Source: Pseudomonas fluorescens (GTDB lineage Bacteria; Pseudomonadota; Gammaproteobacteria; Pseudomonadales; Pseudomonadaceae). From it: DNA of 64,000 nt. Position 1 is the stretch's first letter; the number at the start of each line of letters is the position of its first letter. This document shows, piece after piece, positions 1 to 7,846 of this stretch. A program made the position numbers and the translations under genes. The stretch lies in the NCBI RefSeq assembly GCF_004683905.1, contig NZ_CP038438.1:4836001-4900000 (forward strand). The letters are read 5' to 3'. The notes under the pieces are model-generated. The model was not told the DNA's origin and searched no databases. It saw nothing but the letters and a program-made list of their open reading frames with translations.

Positions 1-509
1 TGACCAACGGCCTCAACCCGCTGGGCGGCATCTGGGCCCGTGAAGAACTGATCAACCCGAAAGTCTTCCCGCCAGGCTCGACCCACTCGACCTTCGCCTC
101 CAACCCGCTGGGCACGGCAGTGGGTCTGGAAATGTTCAAGATGACCAGCGAAGTCGATTACGGCGCAATGGTCATGGCCAAGGGCAAATACTTCCTTGAA
201 GGCCTGCAGGATCTGCAAAAACGCTACCCGATCATCGGCGATGTCGACGGCCTCGGTCTGGCGCTGCGCTGCGAGATCTGCACCGCAGACGGTTTCACCC
301 CGGACAAGGCCACCCTCGACTTCATGGTTGAAGAAGGCATGAAGGGCGACATCGAAATCGACGGTCGTCGTCTCGGCCTGATCCTCGACGTGGGCGGCTA
401 CTACAAGAACGTCATCACCCTGGCACCGTCGCTGGAAATCAGCTATCCGGAAATCGATCTGGGCCTGGCCCTGCTCGACCGACTCCTGCATCGGGCGATG
501 AAACGATGA
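1..509 (+). CDS. Class III (PLP-dependent) aminotransferase, 3' part only
   Basis: This gene enters from the left edge already in frame (codons start at base 3), so only the last 168 residues are visible. The segment TNGLNPLGG followed by GSTHSTFASNPLGTA matches the region just after the catalytic lysine and the PLP-phosphate-binding turn of class III aminotransferases (ornithine/4-aminobutyrate type). The lysine itself lies outside the window. The C-terminus has the usual small-domain pattern (GLGLALRCEI, then NVITLAPSLEIS). The stop overlaps the next ATG as ATGA at 506-509, so it is translationally coupled to the hydrolase. The substrate cannot be told from this end. A biosynthetic role with the hydrolase and acyltransferase-like genes downstream is inference. 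Confidence 0.8.
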   Translation, partial: TNGLNPLGGIWAREELINPKVFPPGSTHSTFASNPLGTAVGLEMFKMTSEVDYGAMVMAKGKYFLEGLQDLQKRYPIIGDVDGLGLALRCEICTADGFTPDKATLDFMVEEGMKGDIEIDGRRLGLILDVGGYYKNVITLAPSLEISYPEIDLGLALLDRLLHRAMKR

Positions 510-1384
510 TCGACGCTGAGATCGACATGGGCGAAGGCAACGCCGGTTTCGTTCTCGGTGACGGGGAGGTCGCGGTGCTGTTGATCCACGGCCTCACCGG
601 CACCCCGACGGAGCTGCGTCGGGTGGCCGTGGGCCTGGCGAAAGCCGGACACACGGTCTATGTGCCGACCCTGGCCGGGCACTGCGGCGGCAATGCCGAC
701 CTGCAAGCCACCGGCTGGCGCGACTGGTACGAAAGCGCACGCAACACCTTCGTCGGCGTACGCCGCAAACACCGCAAAGTGTATGTCGGCGGCCTGTCCA
801 TGGGCGCCGTGCTGTCGATGTACCTGGCCGCCGAACACCCGGGACAGATCGAAGGTTTGCTGCTGTATTCGACCACCCTGCGCTACGACGGCTGGAGCAT
901 CAACAAACTCGCGTTCCTCACCCCGTTGCTGATGAAAATCCCGTTCGGCGTGCACCTGTGCAGTTTCGAAGAAAAGCCGCCCTACGGGATCAAGAACGAG
1001 CGCCTGCGCGCCATCGTCGAACGCCAGATGAAAGAAGGTCAGAGCAGCCAGGCCGGGTTGCTGACCATGGAAGGCGTCACCGTGCGCGAACTGCACCGGC
1101 TTAACGCCGTGGTGAAAAAACGCATGCCGTCGATCACCACGCCGGCGCTGGTGCTGCACTCCATCGAGGACGACATCACCAGCCGCTGGAATGCCGATTA
1201 CGTCGAACGCACACTCGGCGGGCCGGTGACCAAGGTGCTGCTCGACGACTGCTATCACATGATCACCGTGGATTTGCAGTACCGCCGGGTCGTGGAGTTG
1301 AGCGCCGATTTCATCGAGCGCGGCGTCACGCAACCGGTCGCCATAGCCGATACGCCATCACTGGAAACCCGGCAACTGGCTTGA
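506..1384 (+). CDS. Alpha/beta hydrolase (carboxylesterase-like)
   Basis: A 292-residue serine hydrolase of the small carboxylesterase/monoacylglycerol-lipase type. Visible features are the oxyanion-hole motif LLIHGLTGTP (residues 25-34), the nucleophile elbow GGLSMGA with Ser98, a likely acid in SIEDD and a catalytic His in CYHMI near the C-terminus. There is no signal peptide, so it should be cytoplasmic. It starts inside the stop codon of the aminotransferase and is followed after a short gap by the acetyltransferase-like gene, which supports one operon. It probably hydrolyses an ester or thioester intermediate of the same pathway; the substrate is unknown. Confidence 0.8.
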   Translation: MIDAEIDMGEGNAGFVLGDGEVAVLLIHGLTGTPTELRRVAVGLAKAGHTVYVPTLAGHCGGNADLQATGWRDWYESARNTFVGVRRKHRKVYVGGLSMGAVLSMYLAAEHPGQIEGLLLYSTTLRYDGWSINKLAFLTPLLMKIPFGVHLCSFEEKPPYGIKNERLRAIVERQMKEGQSSQAGLLTMEGVTVRELHRLNAVVKKRMPSITTPALVLHSIEDDITSRWNADYVERTLGGPVTKVLLDDCYHMITVDLQYRRVVELSADFIERGVTQPVAIADTPSLETRQLA

Positions 1385-1421
1385 GCAGTTGCAGTCCGAC
1401 TCGCCGACACAAGGAACCGAC

Positions 1422-2549
1422 GTGATCACCGCTCAAGCCTTTTCAACGATCGAAGCGATCGACCGCTGCGCCTGGAATGACTGCTTCGTCGATGAGCTGG
1501 AGGACTGGGATTACTACCGCGCCGTGGAACGGGCCGGCATCGACGGCTTTCACTGGCGCTATCTGACGCTGCACGAGGATGGCCGCCTGATTGCGGCCAC
1601 CGTGGCGTTCACCACCGCCTATTCGCTGGACACCACCCTGCAAGGTGCGGGCAAACGGGTCAGCCAATGGCTGCGCCGGCGTCTGCCCGGACTGTTCGAT
1701 ATCCGCCTGTACGCCCTCGGCTCGCCGGTGGCGGAGCAATGCCATGTCGGCAGCGCTTCGCACATTGCCTCGACACAGCGCCCGGCACTGCTCAGGCAAT
1801 TGCTCGAGCTGGCCCGGCAAGATGCCGAGCAGGCCGGGATCGGCCTGCTCGCGGTCAAGGACGCCTCGCATCGCGATCGACAATGGCTCGACGTCTGCCG
1901 CCAGGCCGGCCTGCAAAGCATGCCCGGTCTGCCCGGCGCCGAATTGCCGATCAACTTCGCCTCGGTGGACGCGTATCTGGGCAGCCTCGGCAAATCCACG
2001 CGCAAGGACCTGCGTCGCACCCTGCGCAATCAGGGCCCGCGCACGGAATGGCGGCGCTCGGTGCACGACCTGCTGCCGCGCATGATGGAACTCTACGAAG
2101 CCACTCTGGCCCGCAGTGATCTGGCCTTCGAATGCCTGCCTGCGGCGTATTTTCGCGAAGTGCTCAATCACCTCGATGACCGCGCAGCCTGTGTGCTCTA
2201 TTGGGTCGAGGATGAACTGGTGGCGTTCAACCTGCTGTTGCTCGACGGGCAACGGATGGTCGACAAGTTTTTCGCCCATGATCTGGCCCGCACCCGCCAG
2301 TACAACCTTTACACCCGTAGCTGGCTGGAAAATGTCGACTACTGTATTGAACACAAACTGGCGATCTATGTGTGCGGGCAGGCCGGCTATGCCAGTAAGC
2401 TGCGTCTGGGTTGCTCGTTTGTCGGTAACACCGTGTTCTTCCGCCATCGCAATCCACTGCTCGACCAACTGTTGCGTCTGGTGAAAATATTCGTCCGCCC
2501 GGATCGCAGCGATCCGGCCCTGGCCGCTGCAATAAGCGAAATCCAATGA
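1422..2549 (+). CDS. FemAB/GNAT-type acyltransferase (Acetyltransf_6-like)
   Basis: About 375 residues. A longer reading from TTG at 1389 is possible, but GTG at 1422 has AAGGAA five bases upstream and is preferred. The protein resembles the tandem-GNAT FemAB/BioF2-like family: an N-terminal half with a LIAATVAF beta strand and a C-terminal half with STRKDLRR, a WVEDELVAFN strand and HDLARTRQYNLYTRSW, which matches the conserved end of that family. These enzymes transfer acyl or aminoacyl groups to amines in cell-envelope or secondary metabolite synthesis. It lies between the hydrolase and the sensor kinase, and its stop overlaps the kinase start (ATGA at 2546-2549). The exact acceptor and donor are unknown. 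Confidence 0.7.
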   Translation: MITAQAFSTIEAIDRCAWNDCFVDELEDWDYYRAVERAGIDGFHWRYLTLHEDGRLIAATVAFTTAYSLDTTLQGAGKRVSQWLRRRLPGLFDIRLYALGSPVAEQCHVGSASHIASTQRPALLRQLLELARQDAEQAGIGLLAVKDASHRDRQWLDVCRQAGLQSMPGLPGAELPINFASVDAYLGSLGKSTRKDLRRTLRNQGPRTEWRRSVHDLLPRMMELYEATLARSDLAFECLPAAYFREVLNHLDDRAACVLYWVEDELVAFNLLLLDGQRMVDKFFAHDLARTRQYNLYTRSWLENVDYCIEHKLAIYVCGQAGYASKLRLGCSFVGNTVFFRHRNPLLDQLLRLVKIFVRPDRSDPALAAAISEIQ

Positions 2550-4318
2550 TCAATGACCGACGCGCCACGCCCCGACCTTTCGCCCTCTCCGGCTGGAGCC
2601 TGCAACGCAAACTGGTGCTGGCCTTCTGGCTGGTCAGCGTGATTCCGACCATGATCGCTGCGGAACTGGCGGCCACTACGCTGTCGCAGATCTTCGACAG
2701 CAACGTGCGCATCTGGCTGCAGGAATCCTCGAAGATCGTCGAGGATGAAATCAGTGAAATCCTCCGCGAAAACGCCCGGGCCGCGAAGCTGTTCATGCGC
2801 CACGCCCGCCCGCCCACCGACCGCCAGTCCGCCAGGCACGACAAGCTGACCGCCGATATCGCCGACTCCATGGGCATCGATGTGGTGACGCTGATCCGCA
2901 ACAGCGATAACAGAGTGATGTTCAGTACCGCCGCCGACGATATCGTCAGCCAGATCAGCACTGCGCCAAAGGCTGTGCTGCAGACCCTGCAAGTCGGCGG
3001 CGTACCCACCGGCACGGTGATTTCGACCTTCGAGACCGATCAGGGGGGCGTGGACTACAAGATGATCGTCGGCACTTATCTGGACAACAGCTTCCTGACC
3101 AGCGTCGCCGATGTGCACTCGCTGGACCTGCGCCTGTACCTGGCCAAGGGCGAGGACTTTTCCGAGATTTTCTCGACCCAGCGCTTCCAGGATCACCCCT
3201 CGCAAGTGCCGAAGAAAATCGAGCAGATCCTGCGCGAGACCAAAGGCCCCTACGAACAATTCACCAATAACTACAGCGGTATCTACCGGCCGATCTTCAA
3301 TGAAAACGGCCAACTGCAAGGCGTCATCTTCAGCGGTCTGCTGCGCCACACCAGCCTGGTCGGCCTGGTCAATCAGAGCAACCTGTTCATTCTGATTTTC
3401 CTGCTCAGCTCGGCAGCGTCGCTGGCGGTTGGCTGGCTGGTCTCGCAACGCCTGACCAAACCATTGCGCGGTCTGGCCCGTGGCGTACAGGCGGTGATCG
3501 CCGGCGATTATCATCAGCGCCTGAGCGTGAATGGCGGCGACGAACTGGCAGAACTGAGCAGCACGTTCAACCACATGAGCGAACGTCTGGAAGAGTTGCA
3601 GCATCTGGAGTCGCAACTGCGCCGCCGTGATCGCCTGCACGCGCTGGGCGAAGTCGCCATGGGTCTGGCCCATGAAATCCGCAATCCGCTGGGCATCATC
3701 AAAACCGCCACGCAACTGCTGCATCGCCGTGCCGATCTGCCGGAAACCGACAAGCGTCACCTGGAATACGTGGTCAAGGAAGTCAGCCGTATCAACGACC
3801 TGATCACCGAGTTTCTCGACTTCGCCAAACCCAGCGCGCCGATCCGCGCTACGCAATCAGCACGCACCCTGGTCGACGAACTGGCCGGATTCTGCGAGCC
3901 GGAACTGGCCAGCCACAACATCGATCTGCACATCGCCGATCACGCGCCGGGGGCGACGATCTACGCCGATGCCAAGCAACTCAAACAGGTGGGCCTGAAC
4001 CTGATCGTCAACGCCATCGACGCAATGCCCGACGGCGGTCGCCTGACCCTGAGCATCGCCAACGCTGGAAAATTCACCATCATCGGCGTCGCGGACACTG
4101 GTCAGGGGATCGAAGCCGACATGCTCGAACGCATCTTCACCCCGTTCGTCACCACCAAGGCTTCGGGCACCGGTTTGGGTCTGGCCAAGGTGTTTTCGGT
4201 CATGGAAAGTCATAACGGGCGCGTAGAATGCGTCAGCGAAAAAGATGCCGGCGCCACCTTCAGCCTGTACATTCCGGCCAATGGCGAAGACTTCGACGAG
4301 AGCGACGATGACGCATAA
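2546..4318 (+). CDS. Membrane sensor histidine kinase
   Basis: 590 residues. Order of parts: one N-terminal membrane helix (about residues 22-45), a periplasmic single-Cache-like sensor (about 46-280), a second helix (LFILIFLLSSAASLAVGWLV), a HAMP linker beginning SQRLTKPLRGL, a HisKA phosphoacceptor LAHEIRNPLG with His376, and a HATPase_c domain with the N box NLIVNAIDAM, G1 box DTGQG and G2 box GTGLGLAK. It overlaps the upstream gene by four bases and the sigma-54 regulator by eleven, so the two form a co-translated two-component system. The architecture resembles the NtrB/AtoS class that pairs with sigma-54 activators. The signal is unknown; the Cache fold suggests a small periplasmic ligand. 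Confidence 0.9.
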   Translation: MINDRRATPRPFALSGWSLQRKLVLAFWLVSVIPTMIAAELAATTLSQIFDSNVRIWLQESSKIVEDEISEILRENARAAKLFMRHARPPTDRQSARHDKLTADIADSMGIDVVTLIRNSDNRVMFSTAADDIVSQISTAPKAVLQTLQVGGVPTGTVISTFETDQGGVDYKMIVGTYLDNSFLTSVADVHSLDLRLYLAKGEDFSEIFSTQRFQDHPSQVPKKIEQILRETKGPYEQFTNNYSGIYRPIFNENGQLQGVIFSGLLRHTSLVGLVNQSNLFILIFLLSSAASLAVGWLVSQRLTKPLRGLARGVQAVIAGDYHQRLSVNGGDELAELSSTFNHMSERLEELQHLESQLRRRDRLHALGEVAMGLAHEIRNPLGIIKTATQLLHRRADLPETDKRHLEYVVKEVSRINDLITEFLDFAKPSAPIRATQSARTLVDELAGFCEPELASHNIDLHIADHAPGATIYADAKQLKQVGLNLIVNAIDAMPDGGRLTLSIANAGKFTIIGVADTGQGIEADMLERIFTPFVTTKASGTGLGLAKVFSVMESHNGRVECVSEKDAGATFSLYIPANGEDFDESDDDA

Positions 4319-5699
4319 CATTCTGGTAGTGGACGACGAACCGAAACTCTGCGACCTGCTGGCCTCGGCCCTCGGGCAGAACGGCATCAGCGTGTTCACC
4401 GCCGGCAATGGCCTGCACGCACTCAAAGTGCTGGAAAGTGAAGACATCGATCTGCTGATCAGCGACTGGCGCATGCCCGGCATGGACGGCCCGCAGTTGC
4501 TGGCTGAGGTGAAGACCCGCTATCCGCAGTTGCCGGTGATCGTCATGACCGCCTACAGCACGGTGAAAAACGCCGTGGAATCGATGCGCAACGGCGCGTT
4601 CGACTACATCGCCAAGCCGTTCGACATCGACGAGCTGGACATCACCGTCAGCAAGGCCCTGCAGTTTCGCGACATCCTCAAAGACAACCAGCGCATGCGC
4701 GCCGAGCTCGACGAGCATCAGCAGATCGACAGCCTGATCGGCGACAGCCCGAGTTTTCGCAGCGTGCTGCAAGCGGTGGACTCGGTACGCGAAAGCGCCG
4801 CCACCGTGCTGCTCAGCGGCGAAAGCGGCACCGGCAAGGAAATGGTCGGCCGGGCCATCCACAAGCATGGCAACCGCGCCGACAAACCGTTCGTGGCGGT
4901 GAACTGCGCGGCCATCCCTGAAGGGCTGCTGGAAAGCGAAATGTTCGGTCACCGCAAAGGCGCGTTCACCGGCGCCGTGGCCGATCGCATCGGACGCTTT
5001 CAGCAGGCCGACAAGGGCACGTTGTTTCTCGATGAAATCGGCGAAATGCCGCTGGCATTGCAGGCCAAGATCCTCCGTGCCCTGCAGGAGCGGGTGATCG
5101 AGCCGGTGGGCGATACCAAGGAGCGCAAGGTCGATGTGCGGGTGATCGCCGCCACCAACAAAGACCTGCTGCAAGCGGTGGCGAATAAGGAGTTTCGCGA
5201 GGATCTCTACTACCGCCTCAATGTCTTTCCCATTCCTCTGCCGGCATTGCGCGAACGGGTCGAGGACATCGCGCCGCTGGCCCGCCACTTCGCCCACACG
5301 CTGGGGGCCGCTGCCGGCAAACGCATCAGCGGCTTCAGCGCGCAGGCCTTGCAGGCCATGACCCGCTATTCATGGCCGGGCAACATCCGCGAACTGCAGA
5401 ACTGCGTGGAGCGCGCGACCATCGTCGCCTCCGCCAACATCATCGAGGAGCACGATCTGCCGGCTTACCTGTTCGCCGCACAGGCCTCGGACAGCAGCGG
5501 CCCGCTGAGCGAAATCAACGGTGTCCCGGCGGATCTGGACGCAGCACTCGCCGAAGTCGAGAAGGCCTACATTCTGGCGGCCCTGCAACAGAGCAATGGC
5601 GTGCAGGCCGCCGCCGCGCAGTTGATCGGGATCTCCGAGCGCAGCTTCTGGTATCGCCTGAAGAAGCTCGGGATTCACGTCGACAAGATCGTGCGCTGA
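4308..5699 (+). CDS. Sigma-54-dependent response regulator
   Basis: 463 residues from ATG 4308, which starts exactly at the receiver (MTHNILVVDDEPK). An in-frame start at 4245 would add 21 residues from within the kinase gene and is rejected. The receiver has Asp9/Asp10, phospho-site Asp53 (SDWRMPGMDG), a Thr in VMTAYS and Lys in KPFD. The AAA+ domain has Walker A GESGTGKE, the sigma-54-contact loop GAFTGA (from about residue 218) and Walker B FLDEIGEMP. The C-terminus is a Fis-type helix-turn-helix (AAAQLIGISERSFWYRLKK). This is a full NtrC-type activator, partner of the overlapping kinase. It probably controls this operon or nearby genes from -24/-12 promoters. No such promoter was identified here with confidence. 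Confidence 0.93.
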   Translation: MTHNILVVDDEPKLCDLLASALGQNGISVFTAGNGLHALKVLESEDIDLLISDWRMPGMDGPQLLAEVKTRYPQLPVIVMTAYSTVKNAVESMRNGAFDYIAKPFDIDELDITVSKALQFRDILKDNQRMRAELDEHQQIDSLIGDSPSFRSVLQAVDSVRESAATVLLSGESGTGKEMVGRAIHKHGNRADKPFVAVNCAAIPEGLLESEMFGHRKGAFTGAVADRIGRFQQADKGTLFLDEIGEMPLALQAKILRALQERVIEPVGDTKERKVDVRVIAATNKDLLQAVANKEFREDLYYRLNVFPIPLPALRERVEDIAPLARHFAHTLGAAAGKRISGFSAQALQAMTRYSWPGNIRELQNCVERATIVASANIIEEHDLPAYLFAAQASDSSGPLSEINGVPADLDAALAEVEKAYILAALQQSNGVQAAAAQLIGISERSFWYRLKKLGIHVDKIVR

Positions 5700-5713
5700 C
5701 CCCGCAAGGTCAG
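5696..5713. terminator. Weak hairpin between convergent genes
   Basis: CTGACC and GGTCAG form a 6-bp stem with a 6-base loop that overlaps the regulator stop codon and the DsbA-family stop codon. There is no T tract, so this is only a weak candidate for a bidirectional terminator. Confidence 0.25.
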
Positions 5714-6375
5714 TTGACGGTGCCGCCGCGGGCTTCACTGATGATCTGCCGGATCGCCCCGACAAAGGTGTCCACCGGTTGCCCGCCCGTGACCGCGTAC
5801 TGACCGTTGAACACCACGGTCGGTACCGAACTTACGCCGCGTTGCAGCCACAGCTGCTCTTCTGCACGCACGTCATCGGCAAACTCGTCGGAGGCCAGAA
5901 TAGCTTGCGCACGCTGCCGATCCAGGCCCACGCTTTCAGCAATCTGCGCCAGTTGCGCGTGATCGGACGGATTACCGCCATCGGTGAAATAGGCTTTGAA
6001 CAGCGCCTGCTTCAACGGCAACTGCCCCCCCTCAAGCCCGGCCCAATGCAACAGACGATGAGCATCAAAGGTGTTGTAGATGCGGCTGTTGCCATCGGTG
6101 CGAAAGGCAAATCCGACCTCGGCGCCACGGGCACGAATCGCCTCGCGGTTCTTCTGTGACTGCTCCGGAGTCGAGCCGTATTTTTCGCTGATGTGTTCGG
6201 TGATGTTCTGCCCGTCCGGGCCCATCTTCGGGTTCAGTTCGAACGGCTGGAAATGAATCTCGGCCTGCACTTCATCGCGCAGAATCTCCAGCGCCTGCAG
6301 CAGGCCATTCAGGCCGACGACACACCACGGGCAGGAAACGTCGCTGACAAAATCGATTTTCAAAGCGGAACTCAT
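5710..6375 (-). CDS. DsbA-family oxidoreductase (FrnE-like)
   Basis: 221 residues starting at MSSALKIDFVSDVSCPWC. The open frame extends upstream into a palindromic repeat, but the start at 6375 has GAGGTG just upstream. The thioredoxin-fold active site CPWC is at residues 15-18, followed by the long helical insertion typical of FrnE/2-hydroxychromene-2-carboxylate-isomerase-like proteins. The cis-proline region VSSVPTVVFNGQYAVTGGQ is near the C-terminus. No signal peptide is present, so it is cytoplasmic, unlike true DsbA. The family includes polyketide-associated and stress-associated dithiol oxidoreductases. It is convergent with the sigma-54 regulator and probably monocistronic. Confidence 0.85.
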   Translation of the reverse strand: MSSALKIDFVSDVSCPWCVVGLNGLLQALEILRDEVQAEIHFQPFELNPKMGPDGQNITEHISEKYGSTPEQSQKNREAIRARGAEVGFAFRTDGNSRIYNTFDAHRLLHWAGLEGGQLPLKQALFKAYFTDGGNPSDHAQLAQIAESVGLDRQRAQAILASDEFADDVRAEEQLWLQRGVSSVPTVVFNGQYAVTGGQPVDTFVGAIRQIISEARGGTVN

Positions 6376-6454
6376 CACACACCTCGCGGGCGGAAATCGT
6401 GCGGGAAAGTTTGCACGATACACCTGCCTGCTCTTGCGATGACAGTGATGGCCC

Positions 6455-6523
6455 CTTCGCGAGCAAGCCCGCTCCCACATTCGGAATACGGTTCCCCTTG
6501 TGGGAGCGGGCTTGCTCGCGAAG
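6455..6523. repeat. REP palindrome pair (type A)
   Basis: Two copies of the 20-odd-base element GTGGGAGCGGGCTTGCTCG... in inverted orientation separated by about 20 bases (6455-6479 and 6499-6523). This is the common extragenic palindrome of fluorescent pseudomonads arranged as a REP doublet. It lies between two minus-strand genes, and open frames read through it are artefacts. Confidence 0.9.
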
Positions 6524-6553
6524 AGGCCCGAGTCAACACCGCCAAAACCTCAG

Positions 6554-7588
6554 CTACAGCAGGTTGCCGCTCGCCACCGGCTCGATCTGCGCCCAGTGCG
6601 AGGTGTCTTCACGGTGCGCCTGCAAATACGGCAACACCGCCGCCAGCAAGGGCGCCTTGAACGCCTCCTGAAAACGATGAGCCAGCCCAGGAATCAGCTT
6701 CAACTGACTACCGCGAATGTGCGCCGCCAGATGCACCCCGTGCATCACCGGCAACAGCGGATCGGCCGTGCCGTGCACCACCAGCGTCGGCACCCGCAGT
6801 TGATTGAGCAAGGCCACCCGGCTCGGCTCGGCAAGGATCGCCATGATCTGGCGCTTCACACCTTCAGGGTTGAACGCCCGGTCGTAAGCAATCGCCGCCT
6901 GATGCAACAACGCTTGCCGGTCATCGGTCACCGCGGGGCTGCCAAGCGCCGCCAGCAGATCGGCCTGCTGTTCCAGCGCCACCTCGCGATTCGGCGCGCC
7001 GCGCCGCGCCAGCAGTTGCACCAGCGCCGCACTCGGTGCCGGCAAACCTTCAGCGCCGGAACTGGTCATGATCAGCGTCAGACTCTCTACCCGCTGCGGT
7101 GCCATCGCCGCCAGATGCTGGGCGATCATCCCGCCCATGCTCGCGCCCAATACGTGAAACTGGTCGATGTGCAGCGCGTCCATCAAGCCCAGCGCATCGT
7201 CGGCCATGTCCGTCAGCGAATAGGGCGCCGACACCGGCAAGCCGAGTTTGTAGCGCAGCACTTCAAAGGTCAGGTTGGCGTCGGCCGGGGCCTGACGCCA
7301 GGTCGACAGGCCGACATCGCGGTTGTCGTACCGGATCACCCGAAAGCCTTGCTGACACAGCGCAACCACCACTTCGTCCGGCCAGTGGATCAACTGACCA
7401 CCCAGGCCCATGACCAGCAACAGCGCCGGATCCGAGGCACGGCCGATGCTCTGGTAGGCAATGCTCACTTGTTGCAGATCGACATGCGCGGTCGGCACAT
7501 TCACATCGCAACGCGCCGCCGCGAACGCTGACGTACCGAATAAAAACGCGACCAAAACGGCCGCGAGCGAAAAAAATCCCTTGCTCAT
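6554..7588 (-). CDS. Exported alpha/beta hydrolase
   Basis: 344 residues from ATG 7588, which is the start that gives a clean signal peptide (MSKGFFSLAAVLVAFLFG, cut near SAFAA). Upstream in-frame codons are non-native. The hydrolase fold has LVMGLGGQL as oxyanion strand, VLGASMGGM as nucleophile elbow, VVHGTADPLL for the acid and GLAHRF for the catalytic His. The family includes exported esterases and aclacinomycin-methylesterase-like enzymes; the substrate is unknown. It stands alone between two intergenic regions and is divergent from the large toxin-like gene at 7847. Confidence 0.83.
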   Translation of the reverse strand: MSKGFFSLAAVLVAFLFGTSAFAAARCDVNVPTAHVDLQQVSIAYQSIGRASDPALLLVMGLGGQLIHWPDEVVVALCQQGFRVIRYDNRDVGLSTWRQAPADANLTFEVLRYKLGLPVSAPYSLTDMADDALGLMDALHIDQFHVLGASMGGMIAQHLAAMAPQRVESLTLIMTSSGAEGLPAPSAALVQLLARRGAPNREVALEQQADLLAALGSPAVTDDRQALLHQAAIAYDRAFNPEGVKRQIMAILAEPSRVALLNQLRVPTLVVHGTADPLLPVMHGVHLAAHIRGSQLKLIPGLAHRFQEAFKAPLLAAVLPYLQAHREDTSHWAQIEPVASGNLL

Positions 7589-7791
7589 GAAAAACACCGA
7601 AACGCAGAACCCCAGTAGAGCGCGAGTCTGATGAAGTTTGTTCAAGCGCGCTGCCACAGTTGCGTGACAGTTTAATGAAGATTGCCGAGCGGTCATTTGT
7701 GCAGGCCGTTGAGCAGGCGGACACACTCTGCAAAACAGACCAGCGCAAAGCGATACCCCAGTACCACACCCACCTCCGACGTCTGACCTCT

Positions 7792-7832
7792 AATGGCTTG
7801 AAATCCGGCTCAGCCCGGTCTTTCAAGCCATT
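7792..7832 (+). promoter_or_regulatory. Perfect 12-bp inverted repeat in the leader of the giant toxin-like gene
   Basis: AATGGCTTGAAA (7792-7803) and TTTCAAGCCATT (7821-7832) are exact inverted repeats, with an inner CCGG/CCGG stem between them. The right arm ends directly before the weak GGAA ribosome-binding site of the ATG at 7847. It could be a repressor operator or an RNA hairpin affecting initiation. Neither is proven. Confidence 0.5.
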
Positions 7833-7846
7833 GGAATCCTTTCATC

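Noticed and set aside
443..1333. Long minus-strand open frame (296 aa) opposite the alpha/beta hydrolase
   Set aside because: Composition is typical of an antisense shadow in high-GC DNA, and the plus strand carries a complete hydrolase with motifs.
4245..4307. Longer start for the sigma-54 regulator inside the kinase gene
   Set aside because: The extra residues precede a canonical receiver start and have no ribosome-binding site of their own; ATG 4308 fits the family.
6399..6671. Short open frames reading GAGLLAK-like peptides across palindromes (also near 27171, 51134, 56338, 61242)
   Set aside because: They are translations of the type A REP element and recur at every copy.
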